Shown: positions 53,864 to 63,282 of the stretch, piece after piece | How the letters are laid out: each line of letters starts with the position of its first letter | Numbering within the stretch: the first letter of the stretch is position 1 | Assembly (NCBI GenBank): GCA_026391735.1 | Contig: JAPLDL010000025.1 | Location: 67,164 to 131,163 of the forward strand | Direction: 5' to 3' | DNA from: Bacteroidota bacterium | GTDB taxonomy: Bacteria; Bacteroidota; Bacteroidia; Bacteroidales; FEN-979 | Length of the DNA: 64,000 bases | Notes under the pieces: model-generated | The model's database searches: none | Told to the model about the DNA's origin: nothing | What the model saw: only the letters and a program-made list of their open reading frames with translations | Made by a program: the position numbers and the translations under genes

Positions 53864-54731
53864 ATACCGCCCTGAAAAAACGGTCTTTTCCCCTGAAGTC
53901 TTTCAGGAGCTCTGCCGGGGAGAAGCCGGCCGAATGAAGCATTTCCTTTAATTCTGTCCCGAACGATTCATTGATCTCGAGATACAACAACCCATTAACC
54001 GATAACCCTCTTTGAGCAAATTCCATTAAAGCCTTGTAAAAAACCAACGGATCTGCATCAGGTACAAACAATGCCGAATGGGGTTCATACTCCTTTACAT
54101 TCTTTCGAATGGCTACTTTCTCCTTTAATGTAACATAAGGGGGGTTGCTTACAACAAGGTTATAAACAACATCGGGAAGGGTCTTGGAATCCTTAAGTAT
54201 ATCAGACAGGTGGAAACTTACTTCAACCTCATTCAGGCCGGCATTATTTCGGGCTACTGTAAGTGCTTCTTCCGATATATCTGTTGCATGCATTGTGATG
54301 CCGGGGAAATGTTTTTTAAGATAAATGGCAAGGCATCCCGATCCTGTGCCTACATCAAGAGCTGAAAACCCATGCGGGTCAATGGTTTTCAAATCCCTCA
54401 CGATAATTTCTGCCAGCTCGGCTGTTTCGGGCCTGGGTATGAGTACCGACGGGTTCACTTTAAAATTAAGTTCGTTAAAGACGGCTTTACCTGTTACATA
54501 TTGTACGGGGCATGACTCCATCAGCTGAGAGAGTGCATTTGAAAACCATGCTGTTTCAGATTCGGTCAGCCTGGCTGAATGGTCCAGGTGGAGTTTTGTT
54601 TTTGGCCAGCCAAGAAAATCCTCAAAAAGAATATACATGATACTGTCGGTTTCATCATGGCTGTATAAATCTCTTAGTCCGGTCTGAAATGACTTCCTTA
54701 CATCTCTTACCGTCGGGCCTGCTTTTTTCAT
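53847..54731 (-). CDS. prmC: Peptide chain release factor N5-glutamine methyltransferase
   Basis: A 294-residue SAM-dependent methyltransferase that modifies the GGQ glutamine of RF1 and RF2. The N-terminal helical domain is followed by 'YVTGKAVFNELNFKVNPSVL' and 'IPRPETAELAE', then the SAM motif 'ALDVGTGSGCLAIYLKKHF' and the catalytic 'VVSNPPYVTLKE' (NPPY). Length and order fit PrmC. It overlaps the convergent DUF3298-like gene by 17 nt and is divergent from yigZ over 69 nt. prfA is not in the window. Confidence 0.95.
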   Translation of the reverse strand: MKKAGPTVRDVRKSFQTGLRDLYSHDETDSIMYILFEDFLGWPKTKLHLDHSARLTESETAWFSNALSQLMESCPVQYVTGKAVFNELNFKVNPSVLIPRPETAELAEIIVRDLKTIDPHGFSALDVGTGSGCLAIYLKKHFPGITMHATDISEEALTVARNNAGLNEVEVSFHLSDILKDSKTLPDVVYNLVVSNPPYVTLKEKVAIRKNVKEYEPHSALFVPDADPLVFYKALMEFAQRGLSVNGLLYLEINESFGTELKEMLHSAGFSPAELLKDFRGKDRFFRAVFKTRS

Positions 54732-54800
54732 GCATCTAAATTAATATAAAAACAGGGGGGATGTTGCTTCCGCTCTGCTTAAAATCCCTATTTTAGCATT

Positions 54801-55421
54801 ATGAGCGAAGCCTCCGATACGTATTTAACTGTCGCCCGTCAAGGAGAAGCAATTTTCAGGGAAAAAGCCAGTAAATTCATTGGTCTTGCATTTCCAGCTG
54901 CTTCCGAAGCAGAGGTAAAAGAGATATTGGGAGTGATCAGAAAAAAGTACTATGATGCAAATCACCATTGTTTTGCATATTGCCTTGGCCCGATGCAGGA
55001 AGTTTATCGCTTCAATGATGACGGAGAGCCTTCAGGCTCGGCAGGCAGACCAATATATGGCCAGCTGCTTTCCAAAGCTGTTTCTGACACACTCATTATC
55101 GTGGTGAGATACTTCGGAGGGACCAAACTTGGTATACCGGGTCTGATCCATGCATACCGGAAAGCCGCAGTTGAAGCCCTCGTGGATGCGGGAATAACAG
55201 AGAAAGTGATCACAGGCAAGATCCTGGTCAGCTTCAGGTATGAAAAGTTAAACGAGGTGATGAGAATTCAGAAAGAAGAGGAACTCGAACTCCTTGAACA
55301 AAGTTTTAATATTGAATGCCGGCTTATTCTAGGAGTACGAAAAAGTAAGATTGAGAGGGTGTTGAAAAGACTCATGAGAATTCAGAACATATATACATCA
55401 TTAGATATGTCAGTTGGATGA
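54801..55421 (+). CDS. yigZ: YigZ/IMPACT-family protein
   Basis: A 206-residue protein of the UPF0029/IMPACT family. The core 'REKASKFIGLAFPAASEAEV', 'YDANHHCFAYCLG', 'FNDDGEPSGSAGRPI' and 'VVRYFGGTKLGIPGLIHAYR' is complete, and the second, ferredoxin-like domain follows. The fold resembles ribosomal protein S5 domain 2; the E. coli relative YigZ binds nucleic acid and peptidase-like roles have been proposed, but function is unsettled. It is upstream of dnaA with a 383-nt non-coding gap between them. Confidence 0.93.
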   Translation: MSEASDTYLTVARQGEAIFREKASKFIGLAFPAASEAEVKEILGVIRKKYYDANHHCFAYCLGPMQEVYRFNDDGEPSGSAGRPIYGQLLSKAVSDTLIIVVRYFGGTKLGIPGLIHAYRKAAVEALVDAGITEKVITGKILVSFRYEKLNEVMRIQKEEELELLEQSFNIECRLILGVRKSKIERVLKRLMRIQNIYTSLDMSVG

Positions 55422-55804
55422 ACAAATTACGTTTATAATCAGTCTGTTTTACAATTAATAAAACCATTGATTTTGCTAAGTGTTTGGAAGAGAATGCTAA
55501 TGAAATTTAGAACCATTACAAATAAGCTGATTTCCTATCCTTAACCCATTCAACAAGACTCTGAGAATTAACAGGCTATCATATTTAGCAGTAGTTTTAG
55601 ATGAAACAAAACCTGTTTTCACATGTTAAAAAAATATTAAAATCAAGGTTTAAATAATTTTTTTATAAACTTTTTTTCATCAATTTTGTTAATCGAATCA
55701 GGTATGCCTTTCTTTAGGATTTTAAACTTGCGGCTAAAATCCAACACCTTGACATATAAATAGTTAAAAAATTTCACAAAAACCATTCAAGGTAAATCGA
55801 ATTA
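55422..55804. other. AT-rich region upstream of dnaA
   Basis: This 383-nt gap is very AT-rich, with long A and T runs in 55620-55690, and holds no gene. I searched it for TTATCCACA-type DnaA boxes on both strands and found only poor matches (for example GTTTTCACA at 55615-55623), so it does not look like a classical box-rich origin. It probably carries the dnaA promoter, for which no full TAnnTTTG/TTTG pair was found. An origin elsewhere, or one with diverged boxes, remains possible. Confidence 0.5.
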
Positions 55805-57241
55805 ATGGAAAAGAATGTTGTTGAAGTATGGGAAAATTGCCTTAAGGTTATAAAGGACAATATCAATTATCAAAGCTTTAAAACATGGTTCCTTCCGATT
55901 AAACCTCTCAAGCTAAAAGATTATGTGTTGACCATCCAAGTACCAAGTCAGTTTTTTTATGAATGGCTCGAGGAACACTACATTGGATTACTAAAAAAGA
56001 CTATAAAAAAAGAACTTGGAGATAAAGGCCGGTTGGAATACAGTATTATTGTTGACAATTCAGAAGCGGATCCCGGTCCCTTCACAATAAATATCCCTAC
56101 CTCGGAGAAAAAGGCCACATTCAATCCCTCGGTATCGATGCCTATTGACCTTAACAGGGGAACTTCGAAAGAGATCCCAAACCCCTTTATTATACCGGGT
56201 TTGAAAAAGATCAAGGTGAATTCCCAACTGATTGAAAGTTATTCTTTCGAAAATTTTATTGAAGGAGATTGCAACCGCCTGGCAAGGTCGGCCGGCTTCG
56301 CAGTCGCTAGCAATCCAGGAAAAACTGCTTTCAACCCTCTTCTTTTATACAGCAATACAGGTCTTGGAAAAACCCATCTCTCCCATGCCATCGGCTTGCA
56401 GGTAAAAAACAGTTTTCCCGAAAAGACAGTGCTGTATGTGACCACCGACCAGTTTATCAACCAGTTTATTGACTCGGTAAAGAATAACAATCAAAATGAT
56501 TTTATTCATTTTTACCAGATGATCGATATCCTGATCATTGATGACATCCATAACCTTGCCGGCAAAGAAAAAACCCAGGATGTCTTTTTCCACATCTTTA
56601 ACCACCTTCATCAGAAGAGCAACCAGATCGTTCTTACGTCGGATAAGCCTCCTGTGGAGATGAAAGGTATTGAGCCCCGTCTGCTTTCACGATTCAAATG
56701 GGGCTTGAGTGCCGATCTGCAGGTTCCCGATCTGGAAACCCGCATCGCGATCCTCCAGAAGAAATTATATAATGATGGCATTATTGTCCCGCCTGAAGTT
56801 GTGGAATACCTTGCATACAGCATCAACACCAATGTAAGAGAACTGGAAGGTGCCCTGATTTCCCTGCTGGCCCAGTCGTCGCTGAACAAAAAGACAATCA
56901 CTCTCGACCTGGCAAAACAGATGATCGATAAGTTTGTAAAAAATACTTCCAGGGAGATCTCCATAGATTACATCCAGAAGGTTGTATGTGATTATTTCAA
57001 CATCCCTGTTGAGATGATCCATTCCAAAACCCGCAAGCGCGAGATCGTGCAGGCCAGGCAGCTTTCCATGTATTTCTCAAAAAAACACACTAAATCTTCA
57101 CTGGCCAGTATAGGCCTTCATTGCGGGAACAAGGATCATGCAACAGTCCTTCATGCCTGCCGTACGGTAAACAATCTTGTTGAAACCGATAAGCAGTTCC
57201 GGCAATTTGTTGAAGAACTTGACAAGCGCATCAAATTGTAA
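55805..57241 (+). CDS. dnaA: Chromosomal replication initiator DnaA
   Basis: A 478-residue replication initiator. The N-terminal interaction domain starts 'VEVWENCLKVIKDNINYQSF' and is followed by a linker; the AAA+ domain begins near 140 with 'YSFENFIEGDCNRLARSAGF', Walker A 'SNTGLGKTHLSHAIG' (Lys about 189) and Walker B 'ILIIDDIHNLAGK'; sensor and arginine-finger segments 'IEPRLLSRFKWGL' follow. The DNA-binding domain has 'HTKSSLASIGLHCGNKDHAT' and 'VLHACRTV', where the usual 'FGGRDHTT' reads 'CGNKDHAT'. It is followed 13 nt later by a tyrosine phosphatase gene, the common order in Bacteroidota. Confidence 0.97.
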   Translation: MEKNVVEVWENCLKVIKDNINYQSFKTWFLPIKPLKLKDYVLTIQVPSQFFYEWLEEHYIGLLKKTIKKELGDKGRLEYSIIVDNSEADPGPFTINIPTSEKKATFNPSVSMPIDLNRGTSKEIPNPFIIPGLKKIKVNSQLIESYSFENFIEGDCNRLARSAGFAVASNPGKTAFNPLLLYSNTGLGKTHLSHAIGLQVKNSFPEKTVLYVTTDQFINQFIDSVKNNNQNDFIHFYQMIDILIIDDIHNLAGKEKTQDVFFHIFNHLHQKSNQIVLTSDKPPVEMKGIEPRLLSRFKWGLSADLQVPDLETRIAILQKKLYNDGIIVPPEVVEYLAYSINTNVRELEGALISLLAQSSLNKKTITLDLAKQMIDKFVKNTSREISIDYIQKVVCDYFNIPVEMIHSKTRKREIVQARQLSMYFSKKHTKSSLASIGLHCGNKDHATVLHACRTVNNLVETDKQFRQFVEELDKRIKL

Positions 57242-57254
57242 TTTTTTATCTCTC

Positions 57255-57731
57255 ATGAAAATCCTGTTCGTCTGCACCGGCAATATCTGCCGGTCGGCCA
57301 TGGCTGAAGGTATTCTCAGGAACAAGCTCAACAAAGCAGGCATAAAGGCCGAAACAGATTCATGCGGGTTCGAACCATTTCATGTCGGTGATACTCCCGA
57401 CAACCGGGCTTTGGCCGTTTGCAGAAAATACGGGATTGACATCTCGAATCATGTTGCAAGGCTTTTCAGGAAACAGGATTTTACCGGTTTTGACCGCATT
57501 TATGTAATGGATACTTCTCATTACTATTCCGTTTCCGGGATGGCCGGGTCTCCTGACGACATGAAGAAAGTCGATTATATCCTTAATTTACTTTATCCTG
57601 GAAAGGATTTGCAGGTTGATGATCCCTGGTACCATGACATGCAGGCATTTGAAAGGACTTTCAAACAGCTTGATGCGGCATGTGATACATTAATCAAAGT
57701 GATCGGAGCTGAACAATCAGGTCAGTTATGA
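57255..57731 (+). CDS. Low-molecular-weight protein tyrosine phosphatase
   Basis: Start set at ATG 57255 (158 residues); the longer frame overlaps dnaA. The P-loop is 'FVCTGNICRSAMAEG' with catalytic Cys7 and Arg13, and the general acid Asp is in 'VDDPWYHDMQAFE' (Asp-Pro-Trp). This fold dephosphorylates tyrosine residues, for example on capsule kinases, and related ArsC-type enzymes reduce arsenate; the Asp-Pro-Trp/Tyr context favours phosphatase. It lies between dnaA and the dehydratase gene, overlapping the latter by 4 nt. Confidence 0.95.
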   Translation: MKILFVCTGNICRSAMAEGILRNKLNKAGIKAETDSCGFEPFHVGDTPDNRALAVCRKYGIDISNHVARLFRKQDFTGFDRIYVMDTSHYYSVSGMAGSPDDMKKVDYILNLLYPGKDLQVDDPWYHDMQAFERTFKQLDAACDTLIKVIGAEQSGQL

Positions 57732-58678
57732 AAGAACCAATTGTATCGGCATTACAGATCAGGAACGCTGGAGAACGGATCAAACCATACATAAACCGTA
57801 CTCCTGTGATGACGTCGGCCAGCCTGAATAAGTTGTTCAATACTAATGTCTTTTTTAAGTGCGAAAATTTTCAGAAAGTCGGCGCATTTAAAGCCAGAGG
57901 GGCGACCAATGCAGTACGGAGCCTGAGCCCGGATTCATTAATGCATGGTGTCGCAACACATTCCAGCGGGAACCATGCCCAGGCTCTTTCTTGGGCAGCA
58001 GCCCTTGCCGGCACGAAAGCATACATTGTAATGCCATCCAATTCATCACCTGTCAAGATCGAAGCCGTAAAAGGTTATGGAGGACTGATCACATTTTGTG
58101 AACCCACCTTATCTTCCCGGGAAGAGACCCTTCAGAAAGTAATTGAGAAAACAGGTGCTATTGAGATTCATCCGTATAACGACACTCGTATCATCGAAGG
58201 TCAGGCCACATCCGCTTTAGAACTTTTTGAAGAAATTCCCTTCCTTGACCTTATCATTGTTCCGGTGGGTGGTGGCGGCCTCTTAAGCGGTACTGCACTT
58301 TCGGCCTTGCATTTCTCATCAGACACCAAAGTGATTGCAGCGGAACCAATGATGGCCGACGATGCATTCAGGTCTTTCAAATCGGGTACCTTCATCCCCT
58401 CTGTGAATCCTGAAACTATTGCCGACGGTCTCAGGACATCCCTCGGAAGCCTCACCTTCCAGGTCATCCGCGAGCATGTCAGCGACATTGTGACGGTTAG
58501 TGAAGAAAGTATCGTTAACGCCATGAGATTTATCTGGGAAAGGATGAAGATCATCGTGGAAACCTCTTCGGCTGTGCCACTGGCTGCTATCATGGAACAA
58601 AGGATAAAAGTTGATGGCAAACGTACAGGGATTATCCTTTCGGGCGGAAATGTGGATCTCAGTAATTTACCCTGGTAA
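57728..58678 (+). CDS. PLP-dependent threonine/serine dehydratase (serine racemase-like)
   Basis: A 316-residue fold-type II PLP enzyme without a regulatory ACT domain. The PLP lysine is Lys55 in 'KVGAFKARGA', the phosphate loop is 'VGGGGLLSG', and 'SSGNHAQALSWAA' binds the substrate carboxylate; 'ILSGGNVDL' ends the protein. The closest families are catabolic threonine dehydratase and serine racemase, so L-threonine or L-serine deamination or racemisation is expected; which one cannot be told. It overlaps the phosphatase gene by 4 nt and ends 1 nt before the next gene. Confidence 0.9.
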   Translation: MKEPIVSALQIRNAGERIKPYINRTPVMTSASLNKLFNTNVFFKCENFQKVGAFKARGATNAVRSLSPDSLMHGVATHSSGNHAQALSWAAALAGTKAYIVMPSNSSPVKIEAVKGYGGLITFCEPTLSSREETLQKVIEKTGAIEIHPYNDTRIIEGQATSALELFEEIPFLDLIIVPVGGGGLLSGTALSALHFSSDTKVIAAEPMMADDAFRSFKSGTFIPSVNPETIADGLRTSLGSLTFQVIREHVSDIVTVSEESIVNAMRFIWERMKIIVETSSAVPLAAIMEQRIKVDGKRTGIILSGGNVDLSNLPW

Positions 58679-58679
58679 T

Positions 58680-59390
58680 ATGAAGCAAGGAATATTATAT
58701 CTAATCCCCTCGGCACTTAGCGAGAATCCCATTGAGGAAGTGTTGCCCGAAGGAACCCTGAATGTCATACGCAGCCTGGACTGTTTTATCGTTGAAGAAT
58801 TGAAGACAGCCAGGAGATTTCTGAGGAAAGCAGGATTTACCCGTAACTTCGAAGAAATTACCTTCCTTGTATTTAACGAGCACTCCCCCCTGCCCTCTTT
58901 TCAGGAATTCCTCCACCTGACCAGCCAAGGAAAAAATATAGGCCTTCTTTCCGAAGCCGGCACTCCCTGCGTTGCCGATCCGGGATCGGAAATAGTCAAG
59001 TTAGCACATGAGAATGGGATCATTGTTAAACCCCTTACGGGGCCATCCTCAATTCTGCTTTCACTGATGGCCTCAGGGTTTAGTGGTCAGAATTTTGCTT
59101 TCCTTGGCTACCTGCCTGTTGACAAGCAAATGAGAAACAGAAAACTAAAAGAGATTGAACGCACTGCTGCCGATAAAAAACAAACCCAGATATTCATAGA
59201 GACACCATACCGTAACGAGCAGGTTTTTCAGTCAATTTTACAAACTTGTAACGACAGCACAATGCTTGGGCTTGGGATCGGAATTACCGGACCCTCTGAG
59301 AAGATACTTTCATATTCAGTCGGGGACTGGAAAAAAATGAATCCTGTCCTTGGGAAAACACCCGCTGTTTTCCTTATCTTCAGGTACTAG
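58680..59390 (+). CDS. Tetrapyrrole-methylase-fold SAM-dependent methyltransferase (RsmI paralogue)
   Basis: Start set at ATG 58680 (236 residues), 1 nt after the previous stop. The fold is that of RsmI, which 2'-O-methylates C1402 of 16S rRNA: 'LYLIPSALSENPIEEVLPEG', 'FIVEELKTARRFLRKAGF', 'LLSEAGTPCVADPGSEIVKL' and 'GPSSILLSLMASGFSGQNFA'. The Gly-rich GEAGTP-type loop is present. Bacteroidota carry two such proteins; this one matches the second, shorter type lacking the RsmI C-terminal domain, whose target is not certain. It closes the dnaA-linked run in the plus direction. Confidence 0.85.
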   Translation: MKQGILYLIPSALSENPIEEVLPEGTLNVIRSLDCFIVEELKTARRFLRKAGFTRNFEEITFLVFNEHSPLPSFQEFLHLTSQGKNIGLLSEAGTPCVADPGSEIVKLAHENGIIVKPLTGPSSILLSLMASGFSGQNFAFLGYLPVDKQMRNRKLKEIERTAADKKQTQIFIETPYRNEQVFQSILQTCNDSTMLGLGIGITGPSEKILSYSVGDWKKMNPVLGKTPAVFLIFRY

Positions 59391-59446
59391 GCTGTAACTA
59401 ATTATCGCCAGAGTCGTCTAAAATTTATCCTTTTAAACAAATCCTT

Positions 59447-60343
59447 GTGGAAACCATTCTTAGTGTTGTAAAACTATCCAAAAGCTTTGGCAGGATCAGG
59501 GCTGTAAACCAGCTTTCTTTCGAAGTGGGGAAAGGACAGGTTTTTGGCATCCTCGGACCTAACGGTAGCGGAAAAACCACCACCCTTAGCATGCTGCTCG
59601 ACCTCATACCTCCCCAAAATGGGGAATTCAGCTGGTTTGGGCAGCCTCCTTCAAAGGAAAGCCGCAAACGCATAGGTTCAGTCATTGAAAGCCCCAATTT
59701 TTTTCCTTATCTGGATGCCGTTACAAACCTAAAAATCGTTGCCGATATAAAAGATAAACCTTATGATGATATAGATGAGGTTCTTGAGCTGGCAGGTCTT
59801 TACGAACGCAGGTTTTCAAAATTCAGAACCTTTTCCTTCGGCATGAGGCAGAGGTTAGCCATTGCCTCTGCCCTTCTTGGCAAACCGGAAGTGATGATAC
59901 TTGATGAACCTACAAATGGCTTGGATCCCCAGGGTATCGCCCAGATCAGGGACATTATTGCAATGGTGGCTTCCAGGGGGACGACAATATTGCTTGCTTC
60001 TCACCTGCTTGATGAAGTGCAGAAGATCTGTAATTATGTGCTGGTCCTCCGGAAGGGAATCATGCTCTTCAGCGGCAATGTCAGTGAAGTCCTGGCAATT
60101 TCCGATTCAATTGAAATGGCTTCTGCTGATATGCCCGGCCTTAAAACTGCAGTAAAAGAGATTGCGGGTTATACCTCCACAATTGAAACCAACGGACTAA
60201 TCCAGGTTCATTTCGACAGAAATATAAACACTTCCGAAATCAATTCATTCCTTTATAGTAAAGGCGTTGTTCTCAGCCATTTGTCGGAAAAGAAACGCAG
60301 CCTTGAACAGCATTTTCTCGAACTTTTACAGGACACGCCATGA
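59447..60343 (+). CDS. ABC transporter ATP-binding protein
   Basis: Start is GTG 59447 (298 residues). The ABC domain shows Walker A 'GILGPNGSGKTTTLSMLLDL', Q-loop around 'SVIESPNFFPYL', signature 'FSFGMRQRLAIASALL' and Walker B 'EVMILDEPTNGLDP', followed by an accessory C-terminal domain. It belongs to the ABC-2 export type (CcmA/DrrA-like). The permease gene starts at a 4-nt ATGA overlap, so the pair is a complete simple exporter. Substrate unknown; drug, lipid or polymer export are all possible. The 56-nt gap before it holds no clear promoter. Confidence 0.93.
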   Translation: METILSVVKLSKSFGRIRAVNQLSFEVGKGQVFGILGPNGSGKTTTLSMLLDLIPPQNGEFSWFGQPPSKESRKRIGSVIESPNFFPYLDAVTNLKIVADIKDKPYDDIDEVLELAGLYERRFSKFRTFSFGMRQRLAIASALLGKPEVMILDEPTNGLDPQGIAQIRDIIAMVASRGTTILLASHLLDEVQKICNYVLVLRKGIMLFSGNVSEVLAISDSIEMASADMPGLKTAVKEIAGYTSTIETNGLIQVHFDRNINTSEINSFLYSKGVVLSHLSEKKRSLEQHFLELLQDTP

Positions 60344-61170
60344 TCAAAATGCTAAGAATAGAATTTAAAAAGATCCTTACTTACAGGACATTCTGGATCC
60401 TTATTGGCTTGTATTTCACCTTCCTTGCGGCCGGTATACTCCTTGCTGAATTTATGATCAACCATATGGTCAACAACATAAATCAGAGGTTGCCCATCCC
60501 ATTCCCGCATGTCGCCATCTATTATTTTCCCGATGTATGGCAGAATGTTGCATTTTTCGCCAGCATAAGATATGTGTTGATCTTTCCTGCCATTATCATG
60601 ATCATCCTCATCACCAATGAATTCACTTACAAGACTATCCGCCAGAATGTAATCAACGGGATGAGCAAGACCGAATTTCTGTTATCAAAATTATTGATCA
60701 TCCTTTTGATATCCTTGGTTATGACCGTTGTGCTTACAGCCGGTTCATTTTTCATCGGGTTATTTCATTCGGGGTTCAGTGAGGTGAATTTCTTCACCAA
60801 AGGCCTGCCATTTATGGCCGGGTTCTTTGTAAGCCTCATCTGTTATATGGTTTATGCTTTTTTCTGCGGATTCATGCTCAGGAATACCGGACTTGCGATT
60901 GCGATATTCACCCTTTATTCTCTTATCATTGAACCGGTGCTTTACTTTTTTCTCAGGGCGCCTTTTTTGTTTAAAAATACAATATATACCTACCTGCCGG
61001 TAAACACAGTAATACGTCTTGCAGAATACCCTGCTATTCCCATGCTTAAAAAAATGATGGGTCTCGAATTACAAAGTAATGTCAGTTTTACGGCCTGCCT
61101 CATCCCTGTTGCCTATGCGGTGGCAATGACGGGAATTGTTTTCTGGGTCATGAAAAAGAAAGATCTCTGA
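60340..61170 (+). CDS. ABC-2 type transporter permease
   Basis: A 276-residue membrane protein with six predicted helices, beginning 'MIKMLRIEFKKILTYRTFWI' and including 'LIFPAIIMIILITNEFTYKT' with the coupling segment 'NEFTYKTIRQNVINGMSKTE' typical of ABC-2 permeases, and ending in 'VAMTGIVFWVMKKKDL'. It partners the ATP-binding protein encoded just upstream (4-nt overlap). It is too short and differently arranged to be the gliding-associated GldF/GldG proteins. It converges with the vWA gene across 27 nt. Confidence 0.9.
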   Translation: MIKMLRIEFKKILTYRTFWILIGLYFTFLAAGILLAEFMINHMVNNINQRLPIPFPHVAIYYFPDVWQNVAFFASIRYVLIFPAIIMIILITNEFTYKTIRQNVINGMSKTEFLLSKLLIILLISLVMTVVLTAGSFFIGLFHSGFSEVNFFTKGLPFMAGFFVSLICYMVYAFFCGFMLRNTGLAIAIFTLYSLIIEPVLYFFLRAPFLFKNTIYTYLPVNTVIRLAEYPAIPMLKKMMGLELQSNVSFTACLIPVAYAVAMTGIVFWVMKKKDL

Positions 61171-61197
61171 TCCCTTTAGTTCAGAATTATTTTTTTC

Positions 61198-63270
61198 TCA
61201 GATCCCGTTTCTTTTCCTCACAGCCCATTCGGTAAAAAGCAGTAAAAGTATCAGGATGAACATCCATAGTTCCCCGGCAAGATCGGTATACTTTTTTTGA
61301 AGATGGATCAAGGGTTTGATGTCTTTACGGCTCTTCAGGATATCCGACAGTGAGGTGATTTCATTCTGACGGACCACTTTACCTTCGTGTTTTGAGGAGA
61401 TCTGCATAAGAAGGGAGTGGTCGGCAGTAAGGTTCACAAATTCAATATCCAATGGAGTAATGCTTATTTGACCGTGTTTGATATAGACCGCCTGGGAAGT
61501 TTTAACCGAAGCTGAATAGGTATAGTCTCCGGCAGGGAAATATCCTGCATTCAGATAATATGATTTTTCGGTCCGTGTGAACAGATATGGGTATGTTTTT
61601 CCCTCCTCATTTTTCAAATCCAGATTAACATCCGGGGTATTGACCAGTTCATGACCCGGATTTAACAGGGTGGCATCAAATTCAAGAGGATCTCCTTCTT
61701 CAAGCCTGCTTTTAACCTTTATCCGGAACGGGCTCGGATCATTTCGTACAGCAAGATACTGGGCAATACGACATACCATGTCATCGAACATATTGAAATT
61801 GGATTCTTTAATGAAATCAGATATTCTCCATCTCCAGATATTCTCACCCGAAATAATCCCGGTCTTACGCTGAGGCGTATCGAAAAACATGATCATCGGG
61901 AATTTAGTAGGCACATTACCAATTTTCTGAAACAACAGTACATCCGACATCACCCCGGTCTCATAAGTGCCAGCAGGACACTGGAGTGGAGGAAATTCAG
62001 CAATAAGATTTGAGAACTCACGGTCAAGGGAGAAGAGCGAGAAATCAGGATTAAGCAAAGGCTGGATATCTGTCATGGTCTTTCTCTGGGAGTTAATGAC
62101 AAGGCCGGTTTTAATCCTGTTGAACCCCGAAAGGTCGGTCTGGCTTCCAATAACAAATAAGACCGGAATGCCCTCTGGTAACAATCCGGCAGGTTCTGAA
62201 GTGCCGTTTACAGAAGGCAGCTGGTAAAATATAACCAGATCGTAATCCCCGGGTTTAATCTGAAGCCCGGCCGGTTTTAACTGAGTGATAAGAAATTTTG
62301 ATGAAGCTCCCAAAGCGCTCACAATAGCAGCAATATCCGGATGAGGGCTTTCATAAACCAGTGCTACCCGTATCCTGGATTCAAATACTTCAACATAAAA
62401 ATCACTTCTGTTATTAGCTTTGCTGAATTCATCCCCTGCTGTTTCAAGTTCAACAGAATACCGTTGCATCCCTTTTTGCCTGGCCGGCACGCTTCCTGTT
62501 ACACGGATAAGTGAGTGGTCATTGTACGCTTTAACCATCCGGCTAAAGACAGTTTCGCCGGAATGCTTCACAATTAGTTTAATTTCTTTCCCTTCGTATT
62601 TATCGGCGCCTACCATGATTTCAAAAGGGAATTCATCACCAAGGTAAACCTGTTTGCTTACGTTGATATTCCTGATTAAAACATCCTTATGTCGGGAAGT
62701 ATCTCCAAGTGAAACAGAATATACCGGAGCACCAAGATTAAGGGAGGTATAATAAGGATTGGACCCTTTATTGTAAATACCATCGGTTGCAATTATCACG
62801 GCTCCCAGGTTGCGGTTTGCATACCTGATCGCAAGTTCATTGAAAAATTCGGAAATATCGGTATGGGTCCCTTTGAAATCTGAAGGCAGGCCAATGGAAA
62901 CATTCTCTCCGAATGTATAGCTGGCAACATCAAAGCGGTCAGACAGGCTCCGGCTGAGTTCCTGGATTTCACGGATAAGATTTTTTCTTACATTAACCGA
63001 ATCGGTCGAAGAAACAACCGAACGGGAGCCGTCGATCCCAATTGCGATCACCGGTTTTTCAACTTCCCTGGACGTTCTCCTGATCAGGGGTGCAAGTAAT
63101 AGAAATGTGATGATGCTTACCGAGAAAAACCTGAGTAAGATTAAAGCGAGTGGCATGAAAAAGCCATTATCAGTTCTTTGCCTGCCGTAATAAAGCCCAA
63201 GAGAAAAAACTGCCCCGGTCAAAAAACAGAACAATAGAAACCAAACAGGATATTCGGTTAAAAGACCCAC
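61198..63270 (-). CDS. Membrane protein with vWA-like domain
   Basis: A 690-residue protein. Two transmembrane helices near the N-terminus (about 8-25 and 40-62) are followed by a von Willebrand A-like domain from about residue 75 ('KPVIAIGIDGSRSVVSSTDS', where Asp-x-Ser-x-Ser is the MIDAS metal site), then beta-sandwich segments ('ELKLIVKHSGETV', 'VTGSVPARQKG'), a glutamine-amidotransferase-like part around 'PGDYDLVIFYQLPSVNG', and a final helix near 670-685 ('ELWMFILILLLLFTEWAVRK'). It resembles BatA-like and DUF4159-type large membrane vWA proteins of Bacteroidota. No MoxR ATPase is adjacent. It lies 12 nt after fabG in the same direction. Confidence 0.8.
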   Translation of the reverse strand: MGLLTEYPVWFLLFCFLTGAVFSLGLYYGRQRTDNGFFMPLALILLRFFSVSIITFLLLAPLIRRTSREVEKPVIAIGIDGSRSVVSSTDSVNVRKNLIREIQELSRSLSDRFDVASYTFGENVSIGLPSDFKGTHTDISEFFNELAIRYANRNLGAVIIATDGIYNKGSNPYYTSLNLGAPVYSVSLGDTSRHKDVLIRNINVSKQVYLGDEFPFEIMVGADKYEGKEIKLIVKHSGETVFSRMVKAYNDHSLIRVTGSVPARQKGMQRYSVELETAGDEFSKANNRSDFYVEVFESRIRVALVYESPHPDIAAIVSALGASSKFLITQLKPAGLQIKPGDYDLVIFYQLPSVNGTSEPAGLLPEGIPVLFVIGSQTDLSGFNRIKTGLVINSQRKTMTDIQPLLNPDFSLFSLDREFSNLIAEFPPLQCPAGTYETGVMSDVLLFQKIGNVPTKFPMIMFFDTPQRKTGIISGENIWRWRISDFIKESNFNMFDDMVCRIAQYLAVRNDPSPFRIKVKSRLEEGDPLEFDATLLNPGHELVNTPDVNLDLKNEEGKTYPYLFTRTEKSYYLNAGYFPAGDYTYSASVKTSQAVYIKHGQISITPLDIEFVNLTADHSLLMQISSKHEGKVVRQNEITSLSDILKSRKDIKPLIHLQKKYTDLAGELWMFILILLLLFTEWAVRKRNGI

Positions 63271-63282
63271 AGAATCGTTCTA

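Noticed and set aside
55422-55804. Replication origin upstream of dnaA
   Set aside because: No good DnaA boxes on either strand; AT richness alone is not enough.
59447-61170. Gliding-motility GldA/GldF exporter
   Set aside because: Permease length and arrangement differ, and no gld genes are adjacent.
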